A stretch of DNA of 64,000 bases from Aquila chrysaetos chrysaetos. Its lineage: Eukaryota > Chordata > Aves > Accipitriformes > Accipitridae. Shown here in pieces: positions 28,001 through 43,000 of this stretch (positions within the stretch are counted from its first letter, which is position 1; each line of letters opens with the position of its first letter). The translations under genes were made by a program, and so were the position numbers. The notes under the pieces are model-generated. The model saw only the letters and a list, made by a program, of their open reading frames with translations. It did not search any database and was not told where the DNA came from. The stretch spans positions 40,447,505-40,511,504 of the forward strand of contig NC_044009.1 of the NCBI RefSeq assembly GCF_900496995.4, given 5' to 3'.

Positions 28001-31000
28001 TACAATGACTCATCAGTGTACTGCAAAAGAATAAAGCTAAGGTGTAGCATCACTTAAATGAAGTGAAAGTCTCAGTAACGACGAGCTATTGAGTGAGATG
28101 TTTCAGTCAAAGAGCAGAAGGTCCCCAAAACAGTGTCCATACAGATGCATTTAGATGCTTAAGGGACTAGTTTGCAGGAAACTTTAGGCAAACAGAACTG
28201 CAGTGTAACATTTTCTCAATAACCACAGATCAGGTTCTGCTGGTACATGAGAACAGAGTATTTCACACCAAGCCTCAACTCAGACGCAAAGTAATATGCA
28301 ACATACACATGGGCAGACATGTATCTGAGAGCACTACCCTCACATAAATATACCAGAAACAGAGCAAGCTGCCTGCAGTTTTATGAGATACACTGATACA
28401 AACCATCCCGAAGCTGATCCATGTCATCATCGAACACTGCTTCCTTCAGGGCAGTCTTGTCGTAAGTGTTAATTGTGTCAGCATAAGGATAGGGGTTATA
28501 CTCTCGAGCACGTGGCCCTGAAAACGTGCGGGGAGGCTGGGTGTTCAGTAGGGATGTTTTGTTATCTAGAGCCATCCTTCCGCCTTCCACAACGTCACTG
28601 CTTCCACGGACATCACTGGTAGGCACAGCAAGGCCACCATCTCGAGACACCTGGGGGATCAAACAGAAAGAAAAGACATAAGACTACTCAAATTCTGTGG
28701 AAGCCATAGCTTTTCTGGAGTTCACCCACCAACACGAAGAGGCATAGAATTGTTTACACGTAGAGTAAAACTTAAGATTACCACCTCTTTCCCTTATACA
28801 ACTATAACAGTTCCAAAAATATCTCATGACCACAGGGCAAAAAGCTATGCTAATGTTCCTAAATCTAAGTCAATATAGCTAAAACTGCACAAGCTGGCAA
28901 AGATCACAAGCTCTGGAACAGGACCAACTTGCTAAGAAAGGGAAAGGAAGCAAAAGCAATATCTTCCTCATGAAACTTCACAACCCGCTGATAGAGGAGA
29001 CTGGATGATGCTTAGCAGGCTAACGTGAAATGCACAACAGAAGAGTCCCAAAGAAAAATCTTGGACCAAGAATTTTTAGCTTTGAAGGCTAACTTAATCT
29101 ACTAATGTAAACTTGTTTATCCAGATAGGAATCAAAACTGTCATAGACTCATAGAACATCTCAAGTTGGAAGGGACCCATAAGGATCATAATTTAAGATT
29201 CCCATAAATTTTGCAGTCCATGTATTTAATTAAAGCAAATGGCATCTCACTCGGTAGATAATTCTGTAACCATTCATGCAGCATAAGGTACCATACGAGT
29301 TGTGCACTCAGAGTGATTATGGGTCCTTCCTATATATGAAGTAATAAGCTTGTAAGGGAAACCACCCATGTATTCCCATTACAGACTTGACTACACACAC
29401 TCCATGAAAAAGCCACTGCTGAGCCATGCTGAGCCTGAGGAACACTAGCACTGCTTCCTTTGTACCTGAGACTCCCACAGAAGCCCAGTGAGCACATTTC
29501 ACAGCAGGCTAGAGTTCAAAGGGAGCAACGGACTACATTAGTGGGACCCTATAATTTAGGTATAAGAAGTTAGCAACCAATAAGCCAAAGACACTTGCAA
29601 GTATACAGTAGGAATAACTGGATTTTGTACACTAACAATCCAAAGCCAGGTTTGAACACAATATTTTAAAATTTCGCCTATCTGGAGATACTAATCAATC
29701 AAATACTTACAATGTCACAGTCTTTCTTTCCATCACGTTTGATTGGCTCATTCAGGTCCTCTTGACTACGGAAACTAAATTTTTCAATTGCTTCTGTGAC
29801 TCCACGAAGAGAGCTGTAGATTTCATCAGAATTTAGGTTCTCCGTGTCATAATCCAGCATACTAAAGACCAAACGCATATGAAATGTTACATATGAAATT
29901 GGAATCCGCTTTTGACTGTTAACAAAAACAATGCTAAGTCAGAGACAGATGATTTAGTGTACCCTTTCTAACAGTGACTTGTAACAAAACATGGATGGAA
30001 TCAAAGCAGACTTCAGGTCTGAGACTCCCCTCAAACGGGGCTAAATCTAGGAGAACCTCCACTGAAATCAGTGGTATTACCTCACTGTAAGCGAGGGGAA
30101 ATCAGGTCCACTGTTACATTCCACAGCAGTGAGTGTGCTAGCTTCTGTAAACCAAAAAAAACCCCTATCCCCAGCATGGTAATGGTGTTATTTAAAAAGG
30201 AAAATAAAGAAAATCAATCACTATGGGAACTCAAAGGGTTGTGACAGCTGGTGGGAATGAAATCAATGAAGTTTAAGTTTCATAATATATCAAATATATT
30301 CTATCAATGGATCCAAATGTGACAGATTTAAATGGAAAGGAAAATGTATCTTGATGTAAACCTTAGTCTAACATGTCCCATTTTCACTTATAGAATAGTA
30401 AAACCAAAACCACTTGCACGATGCCTTGATAAAAGATGCATTTCAGTAGTGAGCTTAAGTTTGGGAATTCTCTCACTCAAATCTGATGCTTTCTTGCAGT
30501 CTGCCTGTTCCTCAGGAATTCCTCAGCAGCACAAAGCCACACAAGTTTTGGGATTCCTTGAGGAGTTATCCAAAATTAAGTTCCATGAAAAAATGCCTAG
30601 CATGCAAGGGCAGATGATATGAAAAGATGTGGCTAAGAAGAGAAGCTTGGAGAAAATGAAAAGGCATTATTGGCAGGGCTTTGCTCTATCTAGGAGAAGT
30701 TGAGTTTGCATGACAATCAGTTTTCCAAGAGAGATTTAATGAAGAGACCCAGTAACTGAGAACAATTTCTCTGGGGGAGTCTCGGATCTTAGTAGAGCCA
30801 GAAGCAAATAAACCAAAAGAATTTGAGACATTTACATCAAGTTGTTTGTCAATAAACAGCAAGAAGTGGCTCCCTACAGGGGTGAATTACTATTTCTTAA
30901 CAGTTTGGGAAGGATGACAGGATGGGCTTGGAGGAGGATGGCTGAACAAAGAGCTGTGCTCCTTTTCCACAAAAGAAAGACTCCCCATGAGGTGGGTGGG

Positions 31001-34000
31001 GAAAAAAAAAACCAACCAAAAACCAACAGAAAATCCCTTCTCAATCCTGGGTACACAGCTATTATTTTCAGGAACTAAAAGTAGGATGTTAAATATCTAG
31101 AACTGCTGCTTTTTTTTCTGGAAGAAACTCAGGAACTTCAGACAGAGTATAAGATTGGTGCCGCCCGATTCCTTCAGGATTAACACACTGAAAATAGCCA
31201 TAATCCCTGGCTCCCAAGCAACGCGCTCGCACTACACAAGCATTAGCACCATGTATTCTGGCAAAGAAACCAAAGAACAACTCCCCAACTTTAAACAGTG
31301 TCTACCAGCCCAGGAGGAAAGAGAAGCCACTTAGAGAACAGACCAAGATCAGGAAGCAAAAGCTGCTTATAAACCTAGAGAAGTCAAAGTACTTAGGGCT
31401 TTTCAGACAGCTGAATAACACTAAAGCGCTGTGATGGCTTTCCAGACAAAAGTGAAGGCAGTTTTTAGATTCTTTGTAAGTATCAAGCAGGGATAGGAAA
31501 ACCTTTGTTTCATACAATCTCTAAAATATTAATTCTGAGCTCAAGCACATTTAATTAGATCTTAAGGGGTTCTTCAAACAATATTTAAGCGAGTAGTGAA
31601 ACTGCCCTTAAGAAGGTATACATGTGACTGTACCCACGTATCCCCACCAAGAGATGACATGACTTACGAAAGGTCACACAATGAAATCCATGGCAAAAAT
31701 CAAGAAATAACCACAGATATACTGACACTAAATCTTCTGCTAAAAATCATCGCTTCTTTCCTCAGGGATGAATTTTGCCCTACACTGCTACCAAAGAATA
31801 GATCAAAGTACAGACTCTGCAATGCTAAAGGACTAAGGCAATTTCTCAACAAAGAGCCACCAATCTGATGCATTTTTCAAAGCAAAAAACCACATTTTAA
31901 TATAGATCTAAAGAACCCAGTGACTTCATGTGTCAGGAGTAAGCCTGTGTAGGAGATAACATTATGGCTGTGTTCTACATGAACAAAAACTCTACACGTG
32001 AACACACATGTCTATTGACAGTATGTCTGCTGGAATACTTCACAGACAACACGATGGGGGGGAATAAAAAAATAAGATGAAACTACACCAACGTTTCAGG
32101 GCAGAGGATGGGAAAGGCACAAAAGGAAAAAAAAAATTATGACCCATGCAGAAAACTAGAGGAAAGTCACAGGATGGATAAGAAGTGAGCAGAGATGAGC
32201 AGCGTTTAGGGATGTCACAACATTATTTTCCATCTTCTGCTGCACTAAAACAATGCAGCTCTCTAAGTTTATCAAGATACAATTTGGCAGTTTTCCAGTC
32301 TGACATGAAATACATTTTACTTCCATAAACTATTATTCAGTTTCCAATCCAAACTATTTTTAAGTGATCAACAGTTTAGCATCCTCAAGCAGTACACAGT
32401 AACCCACTTCCTTGCACTTTCAGGATCTGGGCTAGAATATATGTCAAATTATTGCAAAACTTGGTGTCAGATAATGAAAGGAGGAAAAAAATTCTCAACT
32501 AGTTTAACTCCAAAAATCAACATGGATCTCTTCCACAGGTATCTTAGCGTCCTAGAAGAGTCAGAACATTGATTTAAAGTTTTAATTCTGCAGGTATTCA
32601 CAGAGGTACGGACTATGGGATTCTATTTTCTCTCTCGGATGTCACAGACACCCAGATTTTGAGCCCTCAAAGAACAATTAGTTTGTTTTTCTTTCAACAG
32701 TTTTTCATTAGGAACTTCTTGCTTCAAGGAAAGACTGCATATAGTCCTTCCTCAGGTAAAAGGTATATTTAAGTCAGGAGAAACCACATCCACAAAAAGC
32801 CTGTTGTCAGGGTATAAAACTTAAAATCCAAGGAATGTAACATAGAGGTCTGACAAATTAAATTTGTATTCAGAAGGTTTTCTTGATTCAAACCACTGTA
32901 CAGCTTTAGTCCAGTATACTGATTAAGATCTGTATGCAGATTGGAACAAAATGTGAGGGCACAGGAGGAGGAAGAGATGTCAAAATTAGCAATTGATAAC
33001 CTCCAATCTTGTGGAAAATTTTAATTTCAATACTACAAATTTCCAAGATGTTCCACAGTCACACTGTGCAAGCAGCTGGCAAAGTCATATATGCAAGCTT
33101 CATCCTCATTGTCCTATGGATATTCACTACTGCAGATCTGAAATCACTACTGAGCTGTATTTGTCTGTTTGAAAGTACTCGTGTGCTGCTTGCACAGTGA
33201 AGCCAGGTTGTAAGACCTCGCTCATGCTATCATAATGCAACCAGTACCTGCCAAAAGTGCTCAGCAACTGTGTTCTGCATTGGAAACCAACTGTGAAACA
33301 TACAACCATTCAAGAGCCTGACAGGTAGGAAGAGTCTGGAAAAATCCACCTTTTTTTTTTTCCTCCACTTGTGTGCTGCATCTTCCCCGAGCAGCAAGCA
33401 AGTGGCTGCCTGTCACCTCCGCTCTCTGAAACCTATCATCATCTCTTTTCCTTTTCCAACCAAAGCCTCTGCAAATAGTTTCCCACATTTGAACAAATCC
33501 CACAGTGTGAAAGGTAAATAATACTGTGACACCTCAGACAAGTTGGTTTAACAGGTAGCTTGTTACCTGGGAGAGTAAGAGCGTCTGAAAGTCTTGTGGG
33601 AAGGAGCAGTGGGGATGGAGTTAGGCTGAGAAAGGGGAGGGGGGTGCTTCGACAGCCCATCTGCACTCCAACCCCAGAACCGACTGCCGTGATCAGAGGA
33701 GAAACGAAAGAGAGAAAAAACAGAGAAAGGAGAGGGAGAAAAAAAACAGAAACTATAATCTGAGTGGCTTAGTGCTGTCATGCTGCCTTGGAGAGAGAGA
33801 AAAAAAATTAATAGAAACAAAATTAAACAAGAATACTCCACTGAGCCTCACAAGTCATTGTTTTGGCCTTTATTATTCATTTCCACTTTTATGCCTAACA
33901 AAATGATATGGTGCACACAAAAATAGTCCCTGCTTGTACTAACCAGTAAATTTTACAAATGGATATAGCCTCTAAAAAAACAACTCTTGAAATGCTCTAA

Positions 34001-37000
34001 GTAAACAATCCCTGACCACGCATCTGTATTCAAACTCTAAGCAGCTTTGTGACCAACAGGGTTTCCCTGGAAGAAAGGAAAGTTGGAGTTGATTTTTTTT
34101 TTTTAACAGACACCCAAAGGTAGCTTGTAAAGTTTGGCTCCTGGTGTCTCTAAAAGAGCCTACAATCAGCAAACCTTTGCAGGGCTTAAGATCTGATCCT
34201 ATTTCGCCAGATTCAAACTGATCTCAAATATGCAGCAAGTGACAATCAGTCTAGAGTGTAAACATATCATATAAATTGGGGACATGGCCCAGGTCTCAGC
34301 AGACAAACCTGGAAAGACTGGATGAAACCAGCCTCTAAGTCGATTCAGATCTCTCATCAAACTTCCACAAGGCCCTTCTGGTTACTGTTTGATCCTGCGC
34401 CTTTGGGTCAAGGCATCCACATCCCTGTGCCAATTTGTCCAACCTTTGCTTTTGTCCTGTTCCCTTTATGGTACACGGATTTTCAAAATCATGTTCTAAA
34501 TGAGAATATAGATGCTTGAGCTGGTGGAGTATTCAGGACACCGCTTTGTTTCTATTAAGTTTAAGCACACTGTCTTGGAAAGTCATTTGTAAATATGATA
34601 TATGTATATATAGATATTGCAAGATTAGAAGCGGCAAACAAGTCAAGAATTGCTCCAGTACAAACAGCAGCAAAGCCAGTTGAAAACGCCTCTGAAGAGT
34701 GGTGTCAAGAAATTCACTCGTTAACCAGCAATCAAAAAACATAGCTATTACATGCAACTACTACGGAAATATACCAGACACCCAGACTGCTGATCAGAAG
34801 TCTCACAGCTCAGGTCTCACCTACCTGCAAACGGGCCACCAAACAATGCTTGTCCTTATTGTATAACGTGGGTGGCTTATTTTAATTCTTTTTCCATGTC
34901 TTGCTCAACTTAATACTGAAACTGTCAAATTTTATTTTTAATGGTATTTTCTATTGTCAGTGAAAAACAAGCATGTAAACTTACATAGCCAAATAAAATT
35001 GTTAGCCTTTCATTTTGATGCATTTCCTCTAGAGATCTTTGAAGGACTAAACAGGGTTTTTTAATAATTGGAACTACACACAGGTTTCTGGGCTACTAAT
35101 AAAGGCAGAAACAGTAGGGCAAACCTATTCAATTCCTTCAAACATTCCTACAGAATACTAGATGAAAATTCACAACCTGAACATAACATTGGAGTTTACA
35201 GAAGTTCCTTTGCCATTTAGAACGGTATTCTTACGATGGAGGACTTCACAACTTAGTATTTTCCTTTTTGTCATACTACATCATTTACTAAATCTCAGAA
35301 GATTTTCTGTGTCCAGCACAAACTCAAGCCATTCATCTGAGCATTGCCTGGAAACATTCTTTCCTCTCAGTCAGAAGTCTGGGTTTCTTCCTATTATTTT
35401 CAGTCTTCCCAAGTGCCCTCCCCTGCTTTTCTTCTTCAGAAAACACCTCTTTCCTCCACAACTCCTCTCCCCAATAACTAAAACTGTCAAGACAAAAAAA
35501 GCAGGTACAAATGCAGAAGTAACTTGCAGATGCAGTGGATATGTTCTAGCGATCATGAAGCAGAACTGGATGGAGCAAATGAAAGCAGGAGAAGGAAGGA
35601 TGCTGCCCAAGGCCCTGAAAGCATGTTACCCTTCTGAAGACACTAACATCAGGGGATACTTAAATAGATGTTATCATCTGGATAGGCAAATTAGCTGTCT
35701 GCAAAGTCCAGTTCAACCAAAACATTCAAAATCTATCCAGAGAGCTCAAATACATGTACACACACACAAAAAAAACCAAACAAACCCAAAAAACCACATC
35801 TGGAATTCAGTTGTGATGGCAACAATATGGGAGAAGTAACATGACCTAAGGGCAATGGCACGCATACATACATACTATAGAAAGTCTGTATCAATGAAGC
35901 CTTGCTGATTACTATTAAAGATATTGTCCACAAACCATTAGTAATATAGGAGACCAGCTATGCTTAGCAGCATGTTTATATTCCTAAAGGACCCAAACTA
36001 TCCTTTCTACACATATCCCAGCCCCAAAGATATATATGTCTCTAGATACTACTCCTCCAATCTGTGCATCAAGAAAAAATTCAAAGGAAAGTATAATCTT
36101 CAAAACCAAAGCTGACATTAAGAACTGGAGATAATCCTTCAACTCACTGCACTCAGGCTGCTTGTACAAGACATAGGCATGGACAAGGTAAGCAGGGCCC
36201 ACACATAAAGCATCCCAGAAGGAATGGGCATACACAACCTCAGTACAACCCTTTGGCAATGGGTCCCATAAAAACGTAAAGCCAAGCCTAGTTTCAGAGG
36301 AGAGCTACGCAGAGAAACCCTGGGAATCTTTATCCTTTTACACTGCTATCAGAATGACTCAGGTGTGCTCATTTTCCAAGTTTGTAGAGAGAAAAGTGAC
36401 ATTTTACATCACTGATGAATAACAAAAAACAAGCATTGGTAATGGAAACATGACACAGAAGCATGTACACCAACTGCAATACTGCAGTGTACCGTACTTC
36501 ACGTAACCTGTTAGCACATCTTCCAAAGCCTTTTTTCTGAAGGGAGAACGACCACACATACTCTTCAGAAACAGAGCTAAATTATCCCCTGTTCTGTAAG
36601 TCAGGACCATGCTCAAACTGTGCTACGCGAGACATTTTCAAGAAGGATGCAGTCCAGCAGAGCAGAGCATCAGAAGCTACTGACACTGATTTGCAGTACT
36701 TTCCACCACCTTTTCTACAAATGGTAAAAATCTGCAGCTACTGTTAGTGCTCAGAGGTCACTTACCAAAAAAAGGTTGAACTTCTCCCCAAATATTTTAA
36801 AGGGCTTTTACAGCAGCTTCCACCTTCACCTATCATTGAAGAGTAACTTATACATCACTCTTGAATAACTAAATCCAGCAAGGAAGCAGGACATGCTTCT
36901 TGAAAAGACAACTAAATTTTTGGATCAACATCTCCAAGAACTCCATAGAAAATTGAAGGAATGATTGTTTTCTGAAGAAAATTCCTGGCCCACTGCATCA

Positions 37001-40000
37001 GTGGCAGTTTTGGTCTTGACGACTTAATGGCAGAATGCTCTGGAATTACATGCCCTCTCTAACTGTTCCTTAAGAACATATCACATGGGAAGAAAACTCC
37101 AGTTCCTCAACCCAAAATGCTAGAAAACAATAGCAACAACAAAAGTATTAAGTGTACGCTGAATGCTTTAACAAATATTTTCATATGTGCATCCTGACAT
37201 CAAGAGGTGAGAAGAATGCAAAGACAAATTGAAAAGCAGTGAGTGAAGTGGCAAAACCCAAAAAGCATGGTAAAAGGTCATGGATTTATAAAATAAGTGT
37301 CATATGCAAACGTGACCAGCAAAGCCACAACATAACCACAGGGAGACATATCTCAGTTTATAATTTCCCACGACAGAAATCAACAGGGCAACAATGCTCA
37401 AACTAGTCGAAAAGGAAGCAACATAGTTGGAACCATTCCCCTGAAACTCTACCACTTAATTTCTTAATGAAACGTTTATTGAAAAAACTCATAATAGGCA
37501 ACTTGAACTTGGCTTGCAACCTCTCAGTCTAGTTTTGGATTATAGCAGATTTAGGGGTCACAAAGATCTATTTACGATACCCAAAATTTTCTCAGGAGAC
37601 CCCATGTTCTCCTCATACGCTGCTGGAATTAGTATAACTACTCATTAAAGGCTAAAAGCCTGTGTTTTTCCTGACACATGGGAACTCACATGTCTAAGCA
37701 TCCTTCCCGACAAGGTTTTAGCAAGTCACGACAGGACTGATCAACAGATTTCAGTGTAAATTACTACGTTGTACTACAAACTGCAATCCTCACTCAACAT
37801 GTTTTCTTCTGTCTCTTCCATGACAAAGGGAAGTGATCTCCCATGGAGAGAGCAGGCAGACAAGAGCAGCAGCTTTTAAGCTTTCCCAGCATGAATCAAA
37901 GCTTGTCCAGGTAACAACCTAATACTGTCCTCCAATATCTCTATGGTCTCAGAGCATACTGTTTAAATTCCCATCTCCTCTGCTCCAAGTTTTTATGGTG
38001 CGAACCACATACATTCCCAATATCCAAGACTGCGTGTTTGCTCAATAAAAGGTTTTGGAGTGGACCAATGTATTCTAGGGTAGCATCTGCAGCTTCAGCA
38101 ATACACTTGGTTGCAATAGACCTGCTGACCAAAGGATCAGGCCACTATTCTGCTGGTGAACAGCCATGAGGGTGATTTGAGAGGTATTCAGCACTGAAAC
38201 ACAAGTTACCACCTCTGCTTGTTCTGCATCCTCACAAAGCATAAGAGGCGAACAGGAGATTCAGTACTTCTCTCAGTAGCACAAGCACTGTAACTACAGT
38301 CAGATAAATTACTGATCACAAGGGCACACCTAAAAAATAGACACAATCTGAAACCCTTGACCTGAAAGTCATCATATGCTTTGTGGTATTTGCAACCCCA
38401 ACAAGACCTCATTTCTAACGCTGCCATTTAACATTATCTTTATTGAACCCACAAATGTGATTCTGAAGAATGCCTAGTTATGAAAGAAAATTAATATTAT
38501 AAGAAAAGACATTAAGATTACACAGATAACATGAGGACTGGAACACTGAAGTCAATCACCAACCATGTATTATCATGTTCAAACCCTGTTTCTTTGGAGC
38601 AATCTACTGTAAACTTTTGGTCTTGTTTTTGCTTTCAAAGTGAGTCATATTCTGCAAATGCACACTCAGTGTTGAAATCCTTTAATATTTTGCAAGTGGT
38701 TTAATTAGCCTGCCGCATTACCTTGGCGACAGTCCACCATGGGAACAGTTGGTAGGTGAAGTTAAGGGGCTGGTTCTGCTGCTGGAGTGCCGGGAAGGAG
38801 TCCGACCAAGGGTATTGCTGGGGGAGCCCTGGCACAGAAGCAGGAAGACAGGGATTAGAAATGTGTTGCAATGCACAGGCAGGAGTACACAACAACAGGT
38901 CCAAATATTGCCTTTGTTTGCACTAGACAAGCTTAGTGCAGTTTTGGTTCTGGCTCTTGACCTAGAAATCTGCAGCCATAGTTCACGTAGTCATTAATAT
39001 GTTCTTGAAGATACTGCTCTGAGGATAAGGAAAGCACATATGCACTTTTCTACAATCCACAGTACCCGCAATTTTAACTACGCAACACATACAGCCTGCA
39101 AATATTGCCAGAGAAACGGTTTATCAATCCACGAGGCTACCCAGCTTCTCAGACACTATTTGCCAGGCAACAAAGTATGCAGACCATTACCCTGGCAATT
39201 TAGCAATTTAATTATTCAGCTATTTTCTGCATTGTCTAAAGCATTCTGATTGTGCTTGTTACGAGCATAAGTAAGCAATCTAACTTATCATTTTTCCACT
39301 GGCCTGCACAATCATTTATACCACAGCAAAATGAGTAGAAATTGCTCCCAATTCTGACTCTCTTCACATAAAGTCAAAGGTACTAGAGAACTCAGTCCAT
39401 TTGCCTCGACGCCTAATGCTGCAGTTCTAGCTTACACAAAGGTCTACTTGTCCCTGTGGAAGTGCAAATACAGGAGGGCTCAAATTCCAGCAAGTTTCAC
39501 AAGATTTCCACATTAAAAAAGGCAAAAAATACCCTAATCCTTGCTGCTCTGTGGGGAAAAGACATTTAGAAGCACACTTAAATACTCTACTAACATCTTC
39601 CTTCGGAGAAAAAAAAATATGTAAGAGCTTCATGTAAAAACATAGCATAAGGTAATAGGTGTAGACTGAGGAGACCTTGTAGGTCTCAAAGATCCTGCAA
39701 GCTTCTTAGTAGACAATATATCTGGTATTAAACTGATTTCAATAGCAGCGGTAAGCCTAGAAAATCCGTGGTATCAGGATCTCTGTTTTAGCCAAAATGT
39801 CGTTACTGGCAAGATTTTCAAAAGCACCACCGACTTGAAAGCACGAACCCCACCAACTTTTATGCACTTCTCAGTACTATTTTTTTTAATCTGTACTGGT
39901 TATGACTATATTAAATTTAAAAATAACTGAGTTTTTTATTTTAATGGTCCCTATAAAAGCAACATCAAACAGAAGCCTCTGTTACCATATTGCTTCAAGA

Positions 40001-43000
40001 TAACAGTTACAGATAATTCATGCTACTGAACATCTGCAACAGCTTATCAATGAGCTGCTGTCTTTGGTGCTCTGCTGTTTGCAAGGACAAGGGCCTCACC
40101 ACACTGGTGTTACTGGAGTTCTTGAGGTGGTTGTGCAGGAGCTTGGTAGCACCATCCTGGAATGTTTTTGGCAAGGCACCAAGTAACATGGTAAACTCAG
40201 GAGTGTTCAGTTCAAAGAGAGAAATCAGGACTATTTGTGCTGCCTGAAAAGAAGAAAAAAGAAAAGACGATCAGTTTTTATTCTTCGAAAAGAATATGCC
40301 TTCTGTTAGTAATGAGCCTTACTGTAAATGATGTGTGTTCCATTCAAAAAGACTCCCATACTAGGCAAATTTTTGACATGCTCCTTGTAATGTGTCATAA
40401 GGAATTGCTAACAGCTACAGTTAACTTTTTAGTTCATAGAGCTTACCATATACTTTTGCATCTATATCATTAACTTCTCAGATGTAAAGCATACAGCTAT
40501 TCTACAGCTAGTGAGAAAATCTTACCATCGTCCTGTCCAGCACATATTTCAGTTGAACAAGTTACTGCAAAAATTTACAGGAAACAAATAAAATCGGGAG
40601 CTCAGATAAGTATGAAGAATCTAGGACTGCAATTTGTCATTCCCATGCTTTCTATTTTAAGTGCAAATGGGACTAGTTCTCTTCCCATCCAACCTCTCCT
40701 CCTCCTACGGATCTGACAAGTTTGTTTCATCAGACAGACAATCCCCACTTCTATTTTCCCACCTCTCTTTGCAAGTCTCACCACTGAGGCTGTTTCAGCA
40801 ACAGAAGACTCCATCTCAAGCGGAAGATCTACTGGGATGGTAAGAACCACCTTTCTCTGGTCCATGGCCAGGCTAAACCCCACTAGATTCCCTAAGTTTA
40901 ATAAGTGAAACCAAGGTACTGCTTAAACAATTAAGAATTTTACCATTAATTTCACTGGACAGGGTTTGCCTGGAAGAATAGCTGCCAGAACAGGATCTCC
41001 ACTAACTCCATTAGCAAACATACAGCTCTGCGTATCCTGAACTAAGACAATGGAATCAAATGGGAATGGAAGCAGAATAAATCACAGAGTGGAGATCTGC
41101 AAGAGTAATTAAAATCACATGTTCCTAACTAGACTTCCCCAGCAGCATACAACCCATGTGGCTTGCACCCATTCTGTTTTCCCCCCCCCCGCCTTTGCCT
41201 TGAAAATACACAAAAACGTAAAAATTTATTAAAAGAACAATAAAAATGAAGCAATGATGAAGGACCTCTGATGGTCTGCAGCACTACCTTCTCCAACAGG
41301 GGTGTAGCCATTGATATATCAACCTCCAGAATGCATATCTGGATACAAAGCAGTGGCTTAGGCTCACAATGTAAGCAGCAGAGCTACACATGCTCTTATT
41401 TTGGAACAGCATACATACAGCCTTAGGAAGAGATGACACTTGTGTCTGACCCTTTCAGAAACTTTCTAAAACTTCCTAAAAATGAAAAAGAACTTTAAAG
41501 AAGGTAAAAATATAATTCACTGCCGTGGCAATAACTGTACATTCATTGTCCTCATCAAGTCAAAGAAGGAGTTTTTAGTAAGTAATGTGTTTGTAAAGTT
41601 GCAATAATTAAGTGGATCTGCAGTTCCCTGTGAAGTGGAATCCTTTAGCAGATGATGAACTTGGATAAACAAAACCCCTTTCATAGTGGAGGGGAATCAA
41701 AGTACCTCATTGTTTCAGTGTGCAAATTGCAATTCAAGCTGTACTGTTACTTCTGCTATCAGCCCCAATTTGCAGTAACACAGCTTTGTATATAAAAACA
41801 TTTTCCATCCATGAAAGTTTGGTAAGTAACATCCTTTTCATATGGTCAACAAAGAAACTGAGGCACACAACACTCAACAGGCTTCCAAGGACTGCAGCAA
41901 ACAACAGGTCTTCAGACTCTTCATTCCAGATGGATCATGCTGCCTCTTGCCAAAACTCTCACTGACTTGAACAGAAACACAGTATGTCATTATTCACTTC
42001 ACATTAAAGATCCAAGGATGAAAGAAGTGGGGAGATAATTTTCCCCATGGCTTTCTTAACTCCATACTCTACCCTCCTCTGACCTGAAGTTTTGGGCAAC
42101 TCTGCCATGAAGCCTGCCTGGTATCCAACAAGGACGTGTATTTCTGTCCATTTTGATCCAAGAACTTTTAAGTTTTCACCAGCATAGTATTTTCTGTAAT
42201 AAAAATATTACTGCAAACAAGAGATCTCAGAACAACTATCAGCATGTTGAACTGAACGCAAAGTGACAAGTCATGCCAAAGTACATTCCCGTTTGTGAAT
42301 GGCATGCATATCCTGGATGGTTAGGAAGTGGACATGCAGATCTTCCATGTCAGAACAAGCAGACCTCTTATTCATTGAGATAAAGAAGCTAGGAAAATCG
42401 ATCAACAAGGTTCCCAGGTTGAGAGATTGCTCAGAGACTAGACTATCTGGAGATACCAACTGGTTAAGTCAGGAGCTGCGCAAGGTACAGTGAGGTGGGT
42501 AAGGATTTCAGGTACCTTTGTCCCACATATCTCCCATTGATGGGTTAGAAATATGGTCACCCTTGGAGACCTCCTAAGTAAATAGAGCAAAACAGGCACA
42601 AGAGCACATGCACTCTACGATGTGACATTCTGGAGGTACCTTTCTTGTGTGCCAGAGAGGTCTAAGATGCATCTCACAGATCTGAGCAAAATCTTCACCA
42701 AAGATCCACCAGGAACTTTATGATCCTGTGGCTTCACTTTGAAGCACAGAGTTATCTAATTGGTACAGTTTAACCCTAACACACAAACACTAATAGCACG
42801 GTGATGTGATACAGGAGTATCTGAGGGAAGTTTCAACTCCCAGAAGCCACTTCAGTTTTGTTCCACTCTTTTGTTTTGGCTTTGATGAAAACAGGACTGT
42901 GTCCACCCTCCCTCTTTGCACAAAACATAGCTTGTCCTTAGGAGTGTCTGCCAGTATTCTGTGTACTCGGTGCTCTTCAGTAGCTTTGCTGTTGCCTGCA

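Noticed and set aside
33567..33683. SxIP EB1-binding motif in the cassette-type exon (NSIP)
   Set aside because: The motif needs Ser or Thr two residues before Ile; here that residue is Asn, so it is NSIP only. The true SxIP motifs of CLASP2 lie N-terminal, outside the window.
35162..35839. 225-codon + strand ORF, the longest in the window
   Set aside because: It lies wholly in a CLASP2 intron, has no recognisable domain, an irregular composition and no splice or promoter context. This length is expected by chance in 64 kb.
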